DNA of 64,000 nt, taken from assembly GCF_004802635.2 (NCBI RefSeq), contig NZ_CP046052.1:3990501-4054500 (forward strand), given 5' to 3'. The position numbers and the translations under genes are program-made. The stretch comes from Methylocystis heyeri. GTDB taxonomy: Bacteria; Pseudomonadota; Alphaproteobacteria; Rhizobiales; Beijerinckiaceae. Positions 9,429 through 18,489 of this stretch are shown here, piece after piece (the stretch's first letter is position 1; each line of letters starts with the position of its first letter). The notes under the pieces are model-generated. The model had not been told where the DNA came from, ran no database searches, and saw only the letters and a program-made list of their open reading frames with translations.

Positions 9429-10543
9429 TCCTGTTCTCCCGAAAGGCGATTGATCCAGATCGCCGCGCCGACCGCCGGAACGTCCTGGCCGGCGCCCAGC
9501 GTCCGCAAAAGCCTGTCGTAGCGTCCGCCGGCGACGACCGGGGCGGCTTCCGGGCGCTCGGCCGGGCGCGCCTCGAACACGAAACCGGAGTAATAATCGA
9601 GGCGCCGGGCGAAGCCGGCGGCAAAGCGCATCCGGTCGAGCTCCAGTCCGCGCGCCGCGATGAAGCTGGATCGCGTGTCGAAGGAATCGAGCGCGAAGCC
9701 GAGGTCGAGATCGGCCTCGCTCGCCAGCGCGCGCAGCCTGGCGGAGGCGGCGTCCGGGGATCCCGTTATGGCGAAAAAGGTCTCCATGAGGGTGCGCTTT
9801 TCCGCGCCCACGCCGGCGTCGTTTTCCAGTGAGGCCTGCTCCAGGAAGCGCTCGGCGATTTCTCCGGCGCTGCGTCCGCCGACCGTCGAGATGCCGGCGA
9901 TGGCGAGCAAATCCTCCACCAGTTTCCTGGCGTCGCCGGCGTTCGCCTTTTCGAGAGCGGCGAGCACGCCGGCGCCGACGGCGTTCTCCCTGCGTGGCGG
10001 CGCGCTCAGCATTTTCGCCAGCGGCTCGCCGCGGGCGTGGCCGATCTCGAAACGCCGGCGCCATGCCGCCGGGAGGTCGAGCCGGTCTAGAAACGTCTTC
10101 ACGAGGCCGGCGTCGCCGATCTGAAGAGCGAGGGAGGGCGCGCCTGCCGCTGCTGCGGCGTCGAGCGCGACGCCCAGGATCTCGGCGTCGGCGGCCTCGC
10201 GGTCGTCGCGGCCGAAGCTTTCGAGCCCGGCCTGAAGCGTCTCGCCCTCGCCGGCCCGGAAAATGGGGCCGCCATAGGCGAGCGCCGCCGGCCGGCCCGG
10301 CTCGAAGCTCGCGAGATATTCGAGACAGACCGGGATCGTGTATTCCGGACGCAGGCAGAATTCGCCGGCGCCGTCGCTGGCGAGGTAGAGCCTCCCGCGG
10401 AAATCCTCGCCGAGGCGATCGAGAAATATTCCCGCGGGCTGCAGCAGCGCGGGCTCGCGGCGCGCGAATCCCTCTGCGGAAAAGCGCGCCAGCGCGGCCT
10501 CCAGGCTCTTCTGGTCCGAGGGGCGGTTCCTAGCCTGCGTCAC
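9425..10543 (-). CDS. hisZ: ATP phosphoribosyltransferase regulatory subunit
   Basis: A HisRS-like protein (372 residues) that lacks aminoacylation function and serves as the regulatory partner of HisG. Class II synthetase-like landmarks include [15 protein letters not shown] near residue 66 and [12 protein letters not shown] near residue 344. The GTG at 10543 has AAGGA 8 bases upstream. The stop overlaps the hisG ATG, so the two subunits are made in step. No other his genes flank the pair, consistent with the dispersed his genes of alphaproteobacteria. Confidence 0.93.
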   Translation of the reverse strand: MTQARNRPSDQKSLEAALARFSAEGFARREPALLQPAGIFLDRLGEDFRGRLYLASDGAGEFCLRPEYTIPVCLEYLASFEPGRPAALAYGGPIFRAGEGETLQAGLESFGRDDREAADAEILGVALDAAAAAGAPSLALQIGDAGLVKTFLDRLDLPAAWRRRFEIGHARGEPLAKMLSAPPRRENAVGAGVLAALEKANAGDARKLVEDLLAIAGISTVGGRSAGEIAERFLEQASLENDAGVGAEKRTLMETFFAITGSPDAASARLRALASEADLDLGFALDSFDTRSSFIAARGLELDRMRFAAGFARRLDYYSGFVFEARPAERPEAAPVVAGGRYDRLLRTLGAGQDVPAVGAAIWINRLSGEQE

Positions 10544-10702
10544 GGTCGAAATCCTTCATTTTGGCGCCCTCTTACCAGTTGCGGCTCACCGAGGCATCCG
10601 CTGTAAGGCGAAAGAATGAACGTTGTGCGAGCGGCGCGCTCTGGCGCCGCGCCGCGACGCGCATTAGCTTTTGTGGCGGTCATGATCCTGGCGGAGGGCG
10701 GC

Positions 10703-11587
10703 ATGGGCGAAGGCGTAGCCGAAAACGAGCGCTCGGGTAAAGGCGTCGCGATCAAGATATCGGCTTCCCGCGAGGAGGTCGGGCAGGGGCTCACCGTGCT
10801 GCGCGCCCTTCCCGCGCCCGAACTCGAAGCGGTCGGGCCTTTCATTTTCCTGGATCAAATGGGCCCGGCGGCCCCGCCGGCGGGCGGCGTGCCGGCCCAT
10901 CCCCATGCCGGAATAGAGGTCATCACCTATCTGCTGGAAGGGGCGAACGAGCACCGGGACTCCTTCGGGAACCGCAGCGCGATCCTGCCCGGCGGGGCCC
11001 AATGGATCGTCTCGGGCAGCGGCATGCTGCATGCGGAATTTCCCCGCGCCGGGGCGAGCGGGGTCATGCACGGGGTGCAGCTCTGGGTGCGCCAGGCTCC
11101 CGCCCTCGACGACCAACCGCCCCGCTACGCCGCGGTCGCGCCGGAGGATGCGCCCGTCGCGGATGTCGAGGGGGCGCGATTGCGCCTGCTCGCGGGCTCG
11201 ATGCCGATTTTCTTCACCGCTCCGGGCCCGATACGCCTGAGCGTCGCCGCGGATCTCGTCCATGTCACGCTCGCGCCCGGCGCTTCGGCGACCCTGCCGC
11301 TGCGCAAGTCCCATGAGGCCGGGGTTTATGTCCTCGCCGGCCGGGGAACAGTGGAGGGAGCAGCCTTGCAGCGAGGCGAACTGGCCCTGCTGCGGCCGGC
11401 CTCCACCGTGACGCTGGCGAATCCGGGACCCGCGCCTCTGGAGGCGCTGCTGCTCGGCGGCGAGCCGGCGCCGCGTCCGCTCGTTTTCCGGGGCCCTTTC
11501 GTGTTCAATTCACGGGAGAGAATAGAGCGCGCCTTCGCCGATTACGCCGCGGGCCGCATGGGCAGACTGGACGGCGCGCCGTTTTGA
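10703..11587 (+). CDS. pirin-family bicupin protein
   Basis: A pirin-family protein of 294 residues from the ATG at 10703, which is preceded by a GGAGG six bases upstream; the frame is open 29 codons further upstream but without a ribosome site. The metal-binding cupin motif is visible as PAHPHAGIEVITYLLEG (residues ~66-82) with HRD and GSGMLHAEFP following. The C-terminal pirin domain ends FNSRERIERAFADY. Bacterial pirins are iron-binding cupins with quercetinase or regulatory roles; this one cannot be specified. It is divergent from hisZ. Confidence 0.9.
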   Translation: MGEGVAENERSGKGVAIKISASREEVGQGLTVLRALPAPELEAVGPFIFLDQMGPAAPPAGGVPAHPHAGIEVITYLLEGANEHRDSFGNRSAILPGGAQWIVSGSGMLHAEFPRAGASGVMHGVQLWVRQAPALDDQPPRYAAVAPEDAPVADVEGARLRLLAGSMPIFFTAPGPIRLSVAADLVHVTLAPGASATLPLRKSHEAGVYVLAGRGTVEGAALQRGELALLRPASTVTLANPGPAPLEALLLGGEPAPRPLVFRGPFVFNSRERIERAFADYAAGRMGRLDGAPF

Positions 11588-11597
11588 TCCAATAAGA

Positions 11598-11614
11598 GCG
11601 CTTCAGAAAAGCGC
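11598..11614. other. perfect hairpin after pirin gene
   Basis: GCGCTT and AAGCGC separated by five bases, ten bases past the pirin stop codon. There is no T tract, so it is at best a weak terminator or mRNA-end stabiliser; the AGAGCGCTT start resembles the first bases of the CTAG-bounded repeats and may be a remnant. Confidence 0.4.
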
Positions 11615-11649
11615 GCTGGCGCTAAGTCACCTGCAGGGCGGCGTTCATC

Positions 11650-12123
11650 ATGACGATCAAGCGACGGGATTTTTTCATCGGCGCGGCCAGCGCCGCTCTG
11701 GCGGCCGTTTGCGCGGCCCCGGCGACCGCGGAGCCTGCGATCCGCGTCCTCGTGCACCGGGACGCGACTTGCGGCTGCTGCGGCCGCTGGGCCGCCAAGC
11801 TGAAGGATGCGGGTTTTGCGGTCGAGGTCGTCGACGAGCCCGACATGAAAGCGGTCAAGGCGCGGCTCGGCGTGCCGGCGGGGCTGACCTCCTGCCACAC
11901 GGCCGAGATCGAAGGCTATGTCGTCGAGGGTCACACGCCCGTCGCCGCGATCCAGCGGCTGCTGCAGGAAAAGCCGAAAGCCGCCGGCCTCGCCACGCCC
12001 GGCATGCCCTCGGGATCGCCGGGCATGGAGATGGGCGGCGAAGCCGAGCCTTACGAAGTGTATCTCTTCGGACCGCAAGGACAAAGCAGCTACGGCGGCT
12101 TCAAGGGCGGGTCGGCGATCTGA
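11650..12123 (+). CDS. DUF411 metal-binding protein
   Basis: A 157-residue exported DUF411 protein. The N-terminus (MTIKRRDFFIGAASAALAAV) looks like a Tat-type or Sec signal. The DUF411 metal site is DATCGCCGRWAAKLKDAG near residue 40, followed by the family segment SCHTAEIEGYVVEGHTP. DUF411 proteins are associated with copper or other metal handling and are periplasmic. The final 23 bp overlap, convergently, the end of the flavoprotein gene on the other strand. Its C-terminus carries a Met/Gly-rich stretch that might add metal ligands. Confidence 0.92.
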   Translation: MTIKRRDFFIGAASAALAAVCAAPATAEPAIRVLVHRDATCGCCGRWAAKLKDAGFAVEVVDEPDMKAVKARLGVPAGLTSCHTAEIEGYVVEGHTPVAAIQRLLQEKPKAAGLATPGMPSGSPGMEMGGEAEPYEVYLFGPQGQSSYGGFKGGSAI

Positions 12124-13369
12124 GTTCGAGCCCGAGATAATCCGCCGCGCCTTCGCCGGCGGCGAAGCCGGTGGAAAAGGCGGCTTGCAGCAGATAGCCG
12201 CCGGTCGGGGCGTCGAAATCCAGCATTTCTCCGGCCAGGAAAACGCCCGGCCGCCGGAGCAGCATCAGCCTGGCGTCGAGTTCTTCGAACTTCACGCCGC
12301 CCGAGGTGGAAATCGCGCGCTCGAAACCGGGGACGCCGGAAACCTCGAGCGGCAGCTGCTTGATCAGCGCCGCGAGCGCGGCCGCGTCGCGGGGCAGGGC
12401 CCGCCCCTGAACCTCCCGCAGCAGGGCGATTTCGATCTTCCCCAGTCCCGCCGCCTTGCGCAGGAAGGTCGACAGGGATTGCCGACCGGGGTCCTGTGCG
12501 AGCCTTTTTGCGATTTCGGCTTCTTCGAGATCCGGGCGCAGATCGAGCTTCAAGACGGCGGCCCCGGTCTTTGCGATCGTCTCGCGAAGCCGCGACGCCA
12601 GCGCATAGACCGGTCCTCCTTCGAGTCCGAGGCGGGTGACGACGAGATCGCCGCGGGCGGAGGCGTCGCCGTGAGCGATGCGGATCGTCTTGATCGGCCG
12701 GCCCTCGAAGGCGTCGCGGAAAATTTCGCTCCAGCCGATCAAAGCGCCGCAGTTCGCCGGGGCGAGCGGCGATATCTCGACGCCGAGAGCGCAAAAAGCT
12801 TCGACCCATGCGGCGTCGGAGCCGAGCTTGGGCCAGGAGGCCCCGCCGAGGGCGAAGACGCTAGCCTCGGGAAACAGGACCGATTCCTTTTCTCCCTCCA
12901 GGCGCATCCTCAGGCCGCCCTGTTCGGAAAAGCCCAGGAAGGAGCTGCGCATCCTGAAGCCGACGCCCTGGCGCGCGAGGCGCGCGAGCCAGGCTCTGAG
13001 CAGGGGCGAGGCTTTGAAGCTCGACGGAAAGACCCGGCCGCTGGAGCCGACGAAGGTCGGCTCGCCGAGTTCGGCGCAGAACTCCCGCAGGCGCGCGGGA
13101 GGGAAGGCGCGCAGCAGCGGCTCCAGCCGCCCGGCCGCCGCGCCGTAGCGGGCGAGGAATTTTTCTGGTTCTTCGCTGTGGGTGAGGTTGAGGCCGCCGC
13201 GCCCCGCCATCAGAAATTTGCGCGCCGGGCTCGCCCTGTGGTCAAAGACCGTCACCCGCGCGCCCGCCGCCGACAGGACGTCGGCCGCCATGAGGCCGGC
13301 GGGGCCGGCGCCGATCACGGCGCAGAATGGAGCGGATGCGGCGATGGCGCTGACTCCCCCTTGGGGCAT
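12101..13369 (-). CDS. BaiN/HI0933-family flavoprotein
   Basis: A 422-residue NAD(P)/FAD-dependent oxidoreductase. The dinucleotide fold is at the start (CAVIGAGPAGLMAADVLSAA), followed by KFLMAGRGGLNLTHSEEPE, typical of the HI0933/BaiN family, and the C-terminal LAGEMLDFDAPTGGY with FAD-binding sequence. The start at 13369 fits this family; the upstream extension to 13579 would overlap the leader of the divergent rluD gene. Its 3' end overlaps DUF411 by 23 bp, tail to tail. Physiological substrate is unknown. Confidence 0.88.
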   Translation of the reverse strand: MPQGGVSAIAASAPFCAVIGAGPAGLMAADVLSAAGARVTVFDHRASPARKFLMAGRGGLNLTHSEEPEKFLARYGAAAGRLEPLLRAFPPARLREFCAELGEPTFVGSSGRVFPSSFKASPLLRAWLARLARQGVGFRMRSSFLGFSEQGGLRMRLEGEKESVLFPEASVFALGGASWPKLGSDAAWVEAFCALGVEISPLAPANCGALIGWSEIFRDAFEGRPIKTIRIAHGDASARGDLVVTRLGLEGGPVYALASRLRETIAKTGAAVLKLDLRPDLEEAEIAKRLAQDPGRQSLSTFLRKAAGLGKIEIALLREVQGRALPRDAAALAALIKQLPLEVSGVPGFERAISTSGGVKFEELDARLMLLRRPGVFLAGEMLDFDAPTGGYLLQAAFSTGFAAGEGAADYLGLELRSPTRP

Positions 13370-13533
13370 GTTCCCGCAAAAGCCAGGCTGCTTTTTGCGA
13401 AGGAGATGCTCTATCGATAGTTTCGGGCGCGCTCGAACCGGTTCGAGGGCCGGGCTGACGCCGGGCGGGCGCAAAATGCGCGGCGCGGGCGGGAAGTAGC
13501 ACGGGCCGCGCCCAACGGAAAAGATGTCGAGGA

Positions 13534-14550
13534 ATGTCGCCAGAAAACACACCGCCCGAAGGCGCGGCCCTATTCGCATTCACGGTCCTGGAGGAGGACG
13601 CGGGCGCCCGGCTCGATAAATTCCTCGCCGAGCGCGAAGAGGTCTGCGCCGCGCATATTTCGCGGACCCGCGTGAAGTCGCTGATCGAGCAGGGGGCCGC
13701 GACGGTCGCCGGCCGCGCGGCCGCGGACGCCAATCGCCGGCTCGCCGCAGGCGAGACGGTCACGCTCGCCGTGCCGCCGCCGGAGCCCGCCGAACCGCAG
13801 GGCGAGGAAATCGCGCTCGACATCGTCTATGAGGACTCCCATCTCCTCGTCGTCGACAAGCCGGCCGGGCTCGTGGTGCATCCGGCTGCGGGCCATGAGA
13901 CCGGAACGCTGGTCAATGCGCTGATCGCCCATTGCGGCGATTCGCTGTCGGGCATCGGTGGGATCAGGAAGCCGGGGATCGTCCATCGCATCGACAAGGA
14001 CACCAGCGGGCTGCTCGTCGTCGCCAAGACCGACGCCGCGCATCTCGGGCTGTCGCGATTGTTCGAGGACCACGGACGGGAATTGCATCTCGTGCGCGAC
14101 TATCTTGCCTTCGTATGGGGCGTTCCGGATCGGCGCCACGGCGTCGTCGACGCGCCCATCGGCCGTCACGCCACCCACCGCGAGCGCATGGCGGTGGTCT
14201 CCGCGGCGCGGGGACGCGAGGCGATCACCCACTACGAGACGCTGGAAGATTTCGGCGTCGCATCGCTGGTCGGGTGCAGCCTCGAAACCGGACGCACCCA
14301 TCAGATTCGCGTCCATATGGCGCATCTCGGCCATCCCCTCGTCGGCGACGCCACCTATGGCGCCGGCTTCAAGACCAAGGCCGCCCTGCTGGGGCCCGAG
14401 GCGCGCGCGGGCGTGGAGGCGCTGGGGCGCCAGGCGCTGCACGCGGCGACGCTGGGTTTCGAGCATCCGGTGACGGGGGAGGAAATGCTGTTCGAAAGCC
14501 CGCTGCCGGCCGATCTCGCCCGCCTGCAGGAGCTTCTGGCGCAAAAATGA
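13534..14550 (+). CDS. rluD: RluA/RluD-family 23S rRNA pseudouridine synthase
   Basis: A 338-residue RluA-family enzyme that isomerises uridines in 23S rRNA. An S4 RNA-binding domain (residues ~15-75) precedes the catalytic domain with HRIDKDTSGLLVVAK (catalytic Asp near residue 155) and the C-terminal TGRTHQIRVHMAHLGHPLVG. S4 plus this length favours RluD over RluA or RluC, though RluC cannot be fully excluded. It is divergent from the BaiN-like gene with 164 bp between the starts. Confidence 0.92.
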   Translation: MSPENTPPEGAALFAFTVLEEDAGARLDKFLAEREEVCAAHISRTRVKSLIEQGAATVAGRAAADANRRLAAGETVTLAVPPPEPAEPQGEEIALDIVYEDSHLLVVDKPAGLVVHPAAGHETGTLVNALIAHCGDSLSGIGGIRKPGIVHRIDKDTSGLLVVAKTDAAHLGLSRLFEDHGRELHLVRDYLAFVWGVPDRRHGVVDAPIGRHATHRERMAVVSAARGREAITHYETLEDFGVASLVGCSLETGRTHQIRVHMAHLGHPLVGDATYGAGFKTKAALLGPEARAGVEALGRQALHAATLGFEHPVTGEEMLFESPLPADLARLQELLAQK

Positions 14551-14651
14551 AGTCCGCAGCCCGCGTCGCCCGCACCCGGCCCGGGAAAGGCTTGCCTTTT
14601 GCGGCGCGACTGGCGACTGTGCGGTCCAGTTTTATGTCAGGAGAATCAGCC

Positions 14652-15164
14652 ATGCGGCGCGCTTTGGCCTGCGTATTCGTTTCCGCTTTGCTCGCAGGAT
14701 GCAACCAGTCTTCTCCCCATCTCGACTCGGCCGCCTTCAACCCGGCGGAAGCCGCCTTTATCCGCGTCCCGGGAACCGCCAGCATAGCGGGACAGGCCTT
14801 CCTGACCGACGCCGGCGAGACCCGTTACGCGGCGGGCGAGGTCGTGCGCCTCATTCCGGCCTCCTCCTACGCCCAGGCCCGCATCGCGCATTTCTACGGC
14901 GCCTCCAAATTCGTCGCCGCCGACGCCATGCCCAAGTCCACGCCCGATCCCGAATATGTCGCCTACACCCGCGCGACCAAGGCCGGCGCCGAGGGCCGGT
15001 TCTCCTTCGACCATGTCGCTCCCGGGCGCTATTTCCTGACCACGCAGATCATCTGGAAGCCCAAGGGCGCGGCTCAGTCTCAGGGCGGCGGCGCCTTCTA
15101 CCAGGCGGTCACGGTTCCGGCGGGAGAAGCCGGCGTCGTCAATGTTTCGCTGACCGGCAATTGA
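14652..15164 (+). CDS. predicted lipoprotein with carboxypeptidase-regulatory-like fold
   Basis: A 170-residue predicted outer-membrane or periplasmic lipoprotein. The signal MRRALACVFVSALLAGC ends in a lipobox (LLAGC, Cys17), and AGGAGA lies 8 bases upstream of the ATG. The mature part (GQAFLTDAGETRYAAGEVVRL ... GRFSFDHVAPGRYFLTTQ) looks like a beta-sandwich of the carboxypeptidase-regulatory type. I recognise no named family. The stop codon overlaps the TTG start of mutT (TTGA), so the two are translationally coupled, although their functions look unrelated. Confidence 0.8.
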   Translation: MRRALACVFVSALLAGCNQSSPHLDSAAFNPAEAAFIRVPGTASIAGQAFLTDAGETRYAAGEVVRLIPASSYAQARIAHFYGASKFVAADAMPKSTPDPEYVAYTRATKAGAEGRFSFDHVAPGRYFLTTQIIWKPKGAAQSQGGGAFYQAVTVPAGEAGVVNVSLTGN

Positions 15165-15577
15165 CCCAGTCTTCGACCCGGCTCGTTCTCGTCGTCGCGG
15201 CCGCCCTGGTGGACCCCGACGGCCGCGTGCTTCTCGCCCAGCGGCCGGCCGGCAAGCAGCTCGCGGGGCTTTGGGAGTTCCCCGGCGGGAAGATCGAACC
15301 CGGCGAGCGCCCGGAACAGGCCCTGGCGCGAGAGCTCGCCGAGGAACTGGGGATAGACGCCTGCGTCTCCTGCATGCAGCCGCTGGCCTTCGCCAGCCAC
15401 GCCTATGAAGACTTCCATTTGCTTATGCCGTTGTTCGTGTGCCGGCGATGGGACGGCATGGTCGTCGCAAAGGAGGGACAGGCGCTCAAATGGGCGCGGG
15501 CCCGCGATTTGCGGAACTTCCCCATGCCGCCCGCCGATGCGCCGCTGATCGATCCGCTCGTCGCGCTGCTCGGATGA
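15161..15577 (+). CDS. mutT: 8-oxo-dGTP diphosphatase (MutT, Nudix)
   Basis: A 138-residue Nudix hydrolase that clears 8-oxo-dGTP. The Nudix box is complete: GGKIEPGERPEQALARELAE then ELGI. The start is a TTG at 15161 that overlaps the TGA of the lipoprotein gene; no ATG or GTG precedes the conserved domain in frame. A stem-loop with a T tract follows 4 bases after the stop. Identity as MutT rather than another Nudix enzyme rests on length and the flanking LWEFPGG and C-terminal pattern. Confidence 0.9.
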   Translation: MTQSSTRLVLVVAAALVDPDGRVLLAQRPAGKQLAGLWEFPGGKIEPGERPEQALARELAEELGIDACVSCMQPLAFASHAYEDFHLLMPLFVCRRWDGMVVAKEGQALKWARARDLRNFPMPPADAPLIDPLVALLG

Positions 15578-15581
15578 TTTT

Positions 15582-15620
15582 CGCCCCGGGGAGGCGGCGG
15601 CCTTCCCGGGGCGTTGTTTT
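15582..15620 (+). terminator. rho-independent terminator after mutT
   Basis: A 9 bp perfect GC stem (CGCCCCGGG / CCCGGGGCG) around a 14-base loop, followed by TTGTTTT. It lies directly after the mutT stop and just before the convergent end of the GloVer-repeat gene, so it could serve both. Confidence 0.8.
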
Positions 15621-15641
15621 CGATTTTGTTGCGCGCTGCGA

Positions 15642-18251
15642 TCAGTGGCGGAAGTCGTCGGACGCGCTGCGTTTTTTCACCTGATAGACCGCGCCGTGTC
15701 CCGTATCTCCGCCCTGACGCGTCACGCCGTAGAGAACGCCGCGCGAGGTGTCGAACACCGGCGCTCCGATCGGGCCGCCGCCATCGGTTCCGCCATGGAA
15801 GGCGTAAAGCGTGGTCTCGCTCCACTCTCCCTGATCGGTGTCCGGGGGCGTCAGCTTGAACAGCCCGCCGGCGCCGCCGGCTTCGCCGTCGGAGGTCGCT
15901 CCGTAAAGCGCGCCATGGGTGTCGAAGATCACGCCGCCATAGGGATGGCCGCCGTCGGTTCCGGCAAAGCCATGCAGCACGCTCTCGGTCCATTGTGAAT
16001 TATGCCCGGACGGCGGCGTCAGTTTGTAGATCACGCCATTGCCCGAGGCTCCACTGCGGACGGTCGCGCCATAGAGGGCGCCATGGACGTCCTGGACCAG
16101 CGCGCCGGCTGAAGGCGAGTCGCCGTCGCTTCCGCCCGCAAAGGCGTGGAGCAGGGTTTGGCACCATAAATTCGGCTGGGTCGGGGCGCAGCCGCTCGAC
16201 GGGCCGGGCGGGGTCAATTTGAAGGCGACGCCGAGGCCGCTCGATCCGCCCTGATAAGTCGTCCCATAGAGCGCGCCATGGTTGTCCATCGTCAGATCGC
16301 TCGCGGGGTGGCTCCCATCGGCGCCGCCGGTGAAGTGGTAGAGCATGGAATGGGACCAGCTCGTCTGGCTCTGAGCCGGCGGCGAGAGTTCATAGACCAC
16401 GCCCGCGCCATAGGCGCCGCCCTTGTAACTCTGGCCGTAGAGATTGCCCTGATTGTCGACGATGACGCCGCCATAGGGGGTGTCGCCGTCATTGGCGCCG
16501 CCGGAGAAGCTGTGGAGAACGCTTTGGGTCCAGACGACGCCCTGTCCGCCCCTCGGCGGCGCCAGCCTGAACACGACGCCTTTGCCGTAATCGCCGCCCT
16601 GCTTGGTCGTGCCATAGAGATTGCCGTTGGAGTCGATGTCGAGCGCGCCGTATTGGGGCGCCGCGCCGTCGCTCCCGCCGGTGAAGCTGTAGAGCACGGT
16701 TTCGGTCCATTGGGTGTTTTTTCCCGACGGCGGCGTCATCTTGAACACCGCGCCGAAGCCATGGACTCCTCCGGCAGTGGTCGTGCCGAAGGCGTCGCCC
16801 TGGTTGTCGAGGATCAGGGCGCCGTAGGGATCGGCGCCGTCGCCCGCCGAGCCGAAGCTGTGCAAATTGCTTTCGGAGTTCAGATTCGCGGCGCTGGCGG
16901 GAAGAACGACCTGGAAGATCGTGCCGTTGTTGTCTATGGCGCCGCTGGCGGTGACGCCATAGACCGACCCCGCCATGTCGAAAGCCAGCCCGCCCGGATG
17001 GGCGCCGTCGGCGCCGCCGGTGAACGTGTAGAGCACGTTCTCGGTCCATTGCGCCTGATTGGCGCCGGGCGGCGTCAGGGTGTACAGCACGCCCGCGGAC
17101 GAAGCCCCGCCGTTATATGCGGTTCCGTAGAGCGTCCCATAGCTGTCGAATGCGATGGCGGAATAGGGATTGGCGCCGTCGGGGCCGCCGGTGAAATTAT
17201 AAAGGACGGTTTCACCCCATTGTCCTACGGGCGAGGCCGGCGGCGTGAGCTTGTAGAGCATGCCGGCGTTGTACGTTCCGCCGCCATAGGTGGCGCCGTA
17301 GAGCGCATGATCGGAGCCGAAAACCACATTCGCGCGCGGGAAATTGCCCTCGACGCCGTCGAAACTGTGAATCAGCGTCTTGATCCACGGGCCTTGCCCA
17401 TTGGCGGGCGCGGAAAGCTTGTAGACCGTGCCGGCGCCCCTGTGCCCTCCGAAGGCGGTTGTGCCGTAAAGCGCGCCGCCAGAGGCGGCGTCGAAGGTGA
17501 CGCTCGAATAGGGGTTGGCGCCGTCCAGATCGCCCTGGAAACTATAGAGCAGGGTTTCGCTGTACCCGCCCTGAGCCGGCGTGAGCTTGTAAACGACGCC
17601 GTTGTTGGTCGCGCCGCCGCGAACCGTCGCGCCATAGAGCGCGCCGGCGTTGTCCAGCGTGACGCCGGAAAGCGGATTGGCGCCGTCCGAACCGTTCTGG
17701 AAGTTATAGAGCGTCGTCTTGATCCAGGCGGTCTGCGGGGAGCCGGCGACGGGCGGGGTCAGCTTGAAAACCGTGCCGGAATTTCCCGAGCCGCCTTCGC
17801 GCGTCGCGCCATAAAGCGCGCCATTGCTGTCGAAGGTCAGCGTCGCCTGAGGAAAGGCGCCGTCCGCGCCGCCCTGAAAGGCGTAGAGCGTCGTCTTGGT
17901 CCATTGCGTCTGACCGGAGCCGGCCACGGGCGGCGTCGCCATGAAGACGATTCCCGAACCATATTGCCCGCCGGACGACACGCCATAGACCGCGCCGTTG
18001 TTGTCGAAGATCAGGCCGGCTTCCGGGATGCCCCCGTCCAGGCCGCCCTGAAAGCTATAGATCGTAAATTCCGAGGCGGCCGTGGTTTTCGATCCGACGA
18101 CGAATCTGCCCGGGCCCGATTGAACCGTCGGCTTGACGCTCGCGAGGGAACCGCCCGCAGGAAAGACGCAGAGCGAGGCGAGCGCCGCAGTTGCGACCGT
18201 CAGCCGCAGACAGCGCGGATAGAAGCCGAGCGAAGCTTTCAACGTTTTCAC
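15642..18251 (-). CDS. secreted GloVer tandem-repeat protein (14 repeats)
   Basis: An 869-residue exported protein. The GTG at 18251 has AGGAAG about 6 bases upstream and gives a signal peptide (hydrophobic residues ~17-38, cleavage near GSLAS). From about residue 62 to the end there are 14 tandem repeats of 54-64 residues with the pattern YSFxGGxDGAxPxxxL, then GALYGTTxxGG, GTVFKLTPP and WTETVL. This is the TIGR03803-type (Gloeo_Verruco, GloVer) repeat, predicted beta-propeller-like. No C-terminal anchor is seen; the protein ends soon after repeat 14 (KKRSASDDFRH). The nucleotide repeats are diverged, so recent slippage is unlikely. Function is unknown; extracellular adhesion or binding is a guess. 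Confidence 0.88.
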   Translation of the reverse strand: MKTLKASLGFYPRCLRLTVATAALASLCVFPAGGSLASVKPTVQSGPGRFVVGSKTTAASEFTIYSFQGGLDGGIPEAGLIFDNNGAVYGVSSGGQYGSGIVFMATPPVAGSGQTQWTKTTLYAFQGGADGAFPQATLTFDSNGALYGATREGGSGNSGTVFKLTPPVAGSPQTAWIKTTLYNFQNGSDGANPLSGVTLDNAGALYGATVRGGATNNGVVYKLTPAQGGYSETLLYSFQGDLDGANPYSSVTFDAASGGALYGTTAFGGHRGAGTVYKLSAPANGQGPWIKTLIHSFDGVEGNFPRANVVFGSDHALYGATYGGGTYNAGMLYKLTPPASPVGQWGETVLYNFTGGPDGANPYSAIAFDSYGTLYGTAYNGGASSAGVLYTLTPPGANQAQWTENVLYTFTGGADGAHPGGLAFDMAGSVYGVTASGAIDNNGTIFQVVLPASAANLNSESNLHSFGSAGDGADPYGALILDNQGDAFGTTTAGGVHGFGAVFKMTPPSGKNTQWTETVLYSFTGGSDGAAPQYGALDIDSNGNLYGTTKQGGDYGKGVVFRLAPPRGGQGVVWTQSVLHSFSGGANDGDTPYGGVIVDNQGNLYGQSYKGGAYGAGVVYELSPPAQSQTSWSHSMLYHFTGGADGSHPASDLTMDNHGALYGTTYQGGSSGLGVAFKLTPPGPSSGCAPTQPNLWCQTLLHAFAGGSDGDSPSAGALVQDVHGALYGATVRSGASGNGVIYKLTPPSGHNSQWTESVLHGFAGTDGGHPYGGVIFDTHGALYGATSDGEAGGAGGLFKLTPPDTDQGEWSETTLYAFHGGTDGGGPIGAPVFDTSRGVLYGVTRQGGDTGHGAVYQVKKRSASDDFRH

Positions 18252-18489
18252 TTTGTCTTCCTCGTCTGATGAGCCGCTGCTTTGCGCAGGAGCGTTTTCG
18301 CCGCTTGTGCGAGAAATTACGACGAGGCTTTGAAAGCGGGCTTAAACTGGTTGTTTCAATGGCGGTTAACGAAACTTCACCAGCAGGAAAATCGGGCTGT
18401 CGCGGGCGGTGAACGCGCGTCTGCGACGCATCTGTGCTATTGATGCTCGCGCAGCGATCTTCACGCGCAAGGATTTCAAGGAGGACTCA

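Noticed and set aside
13932-15164. 410-residue open frame on the + strand
   Set aside because: Its first part overlaps rluD in another frame; the real gene is the lipoprotein from 14652 with its own ribosome site and lipobox.
15713-18070. Regular repetition at DNA level suggesting an array
   Set aside because: Period is about 170 bp and the units are diverged coding repeats (GloVer), not short identical repeats with spacers, so it is not a CRISPR. No cas gene is present.
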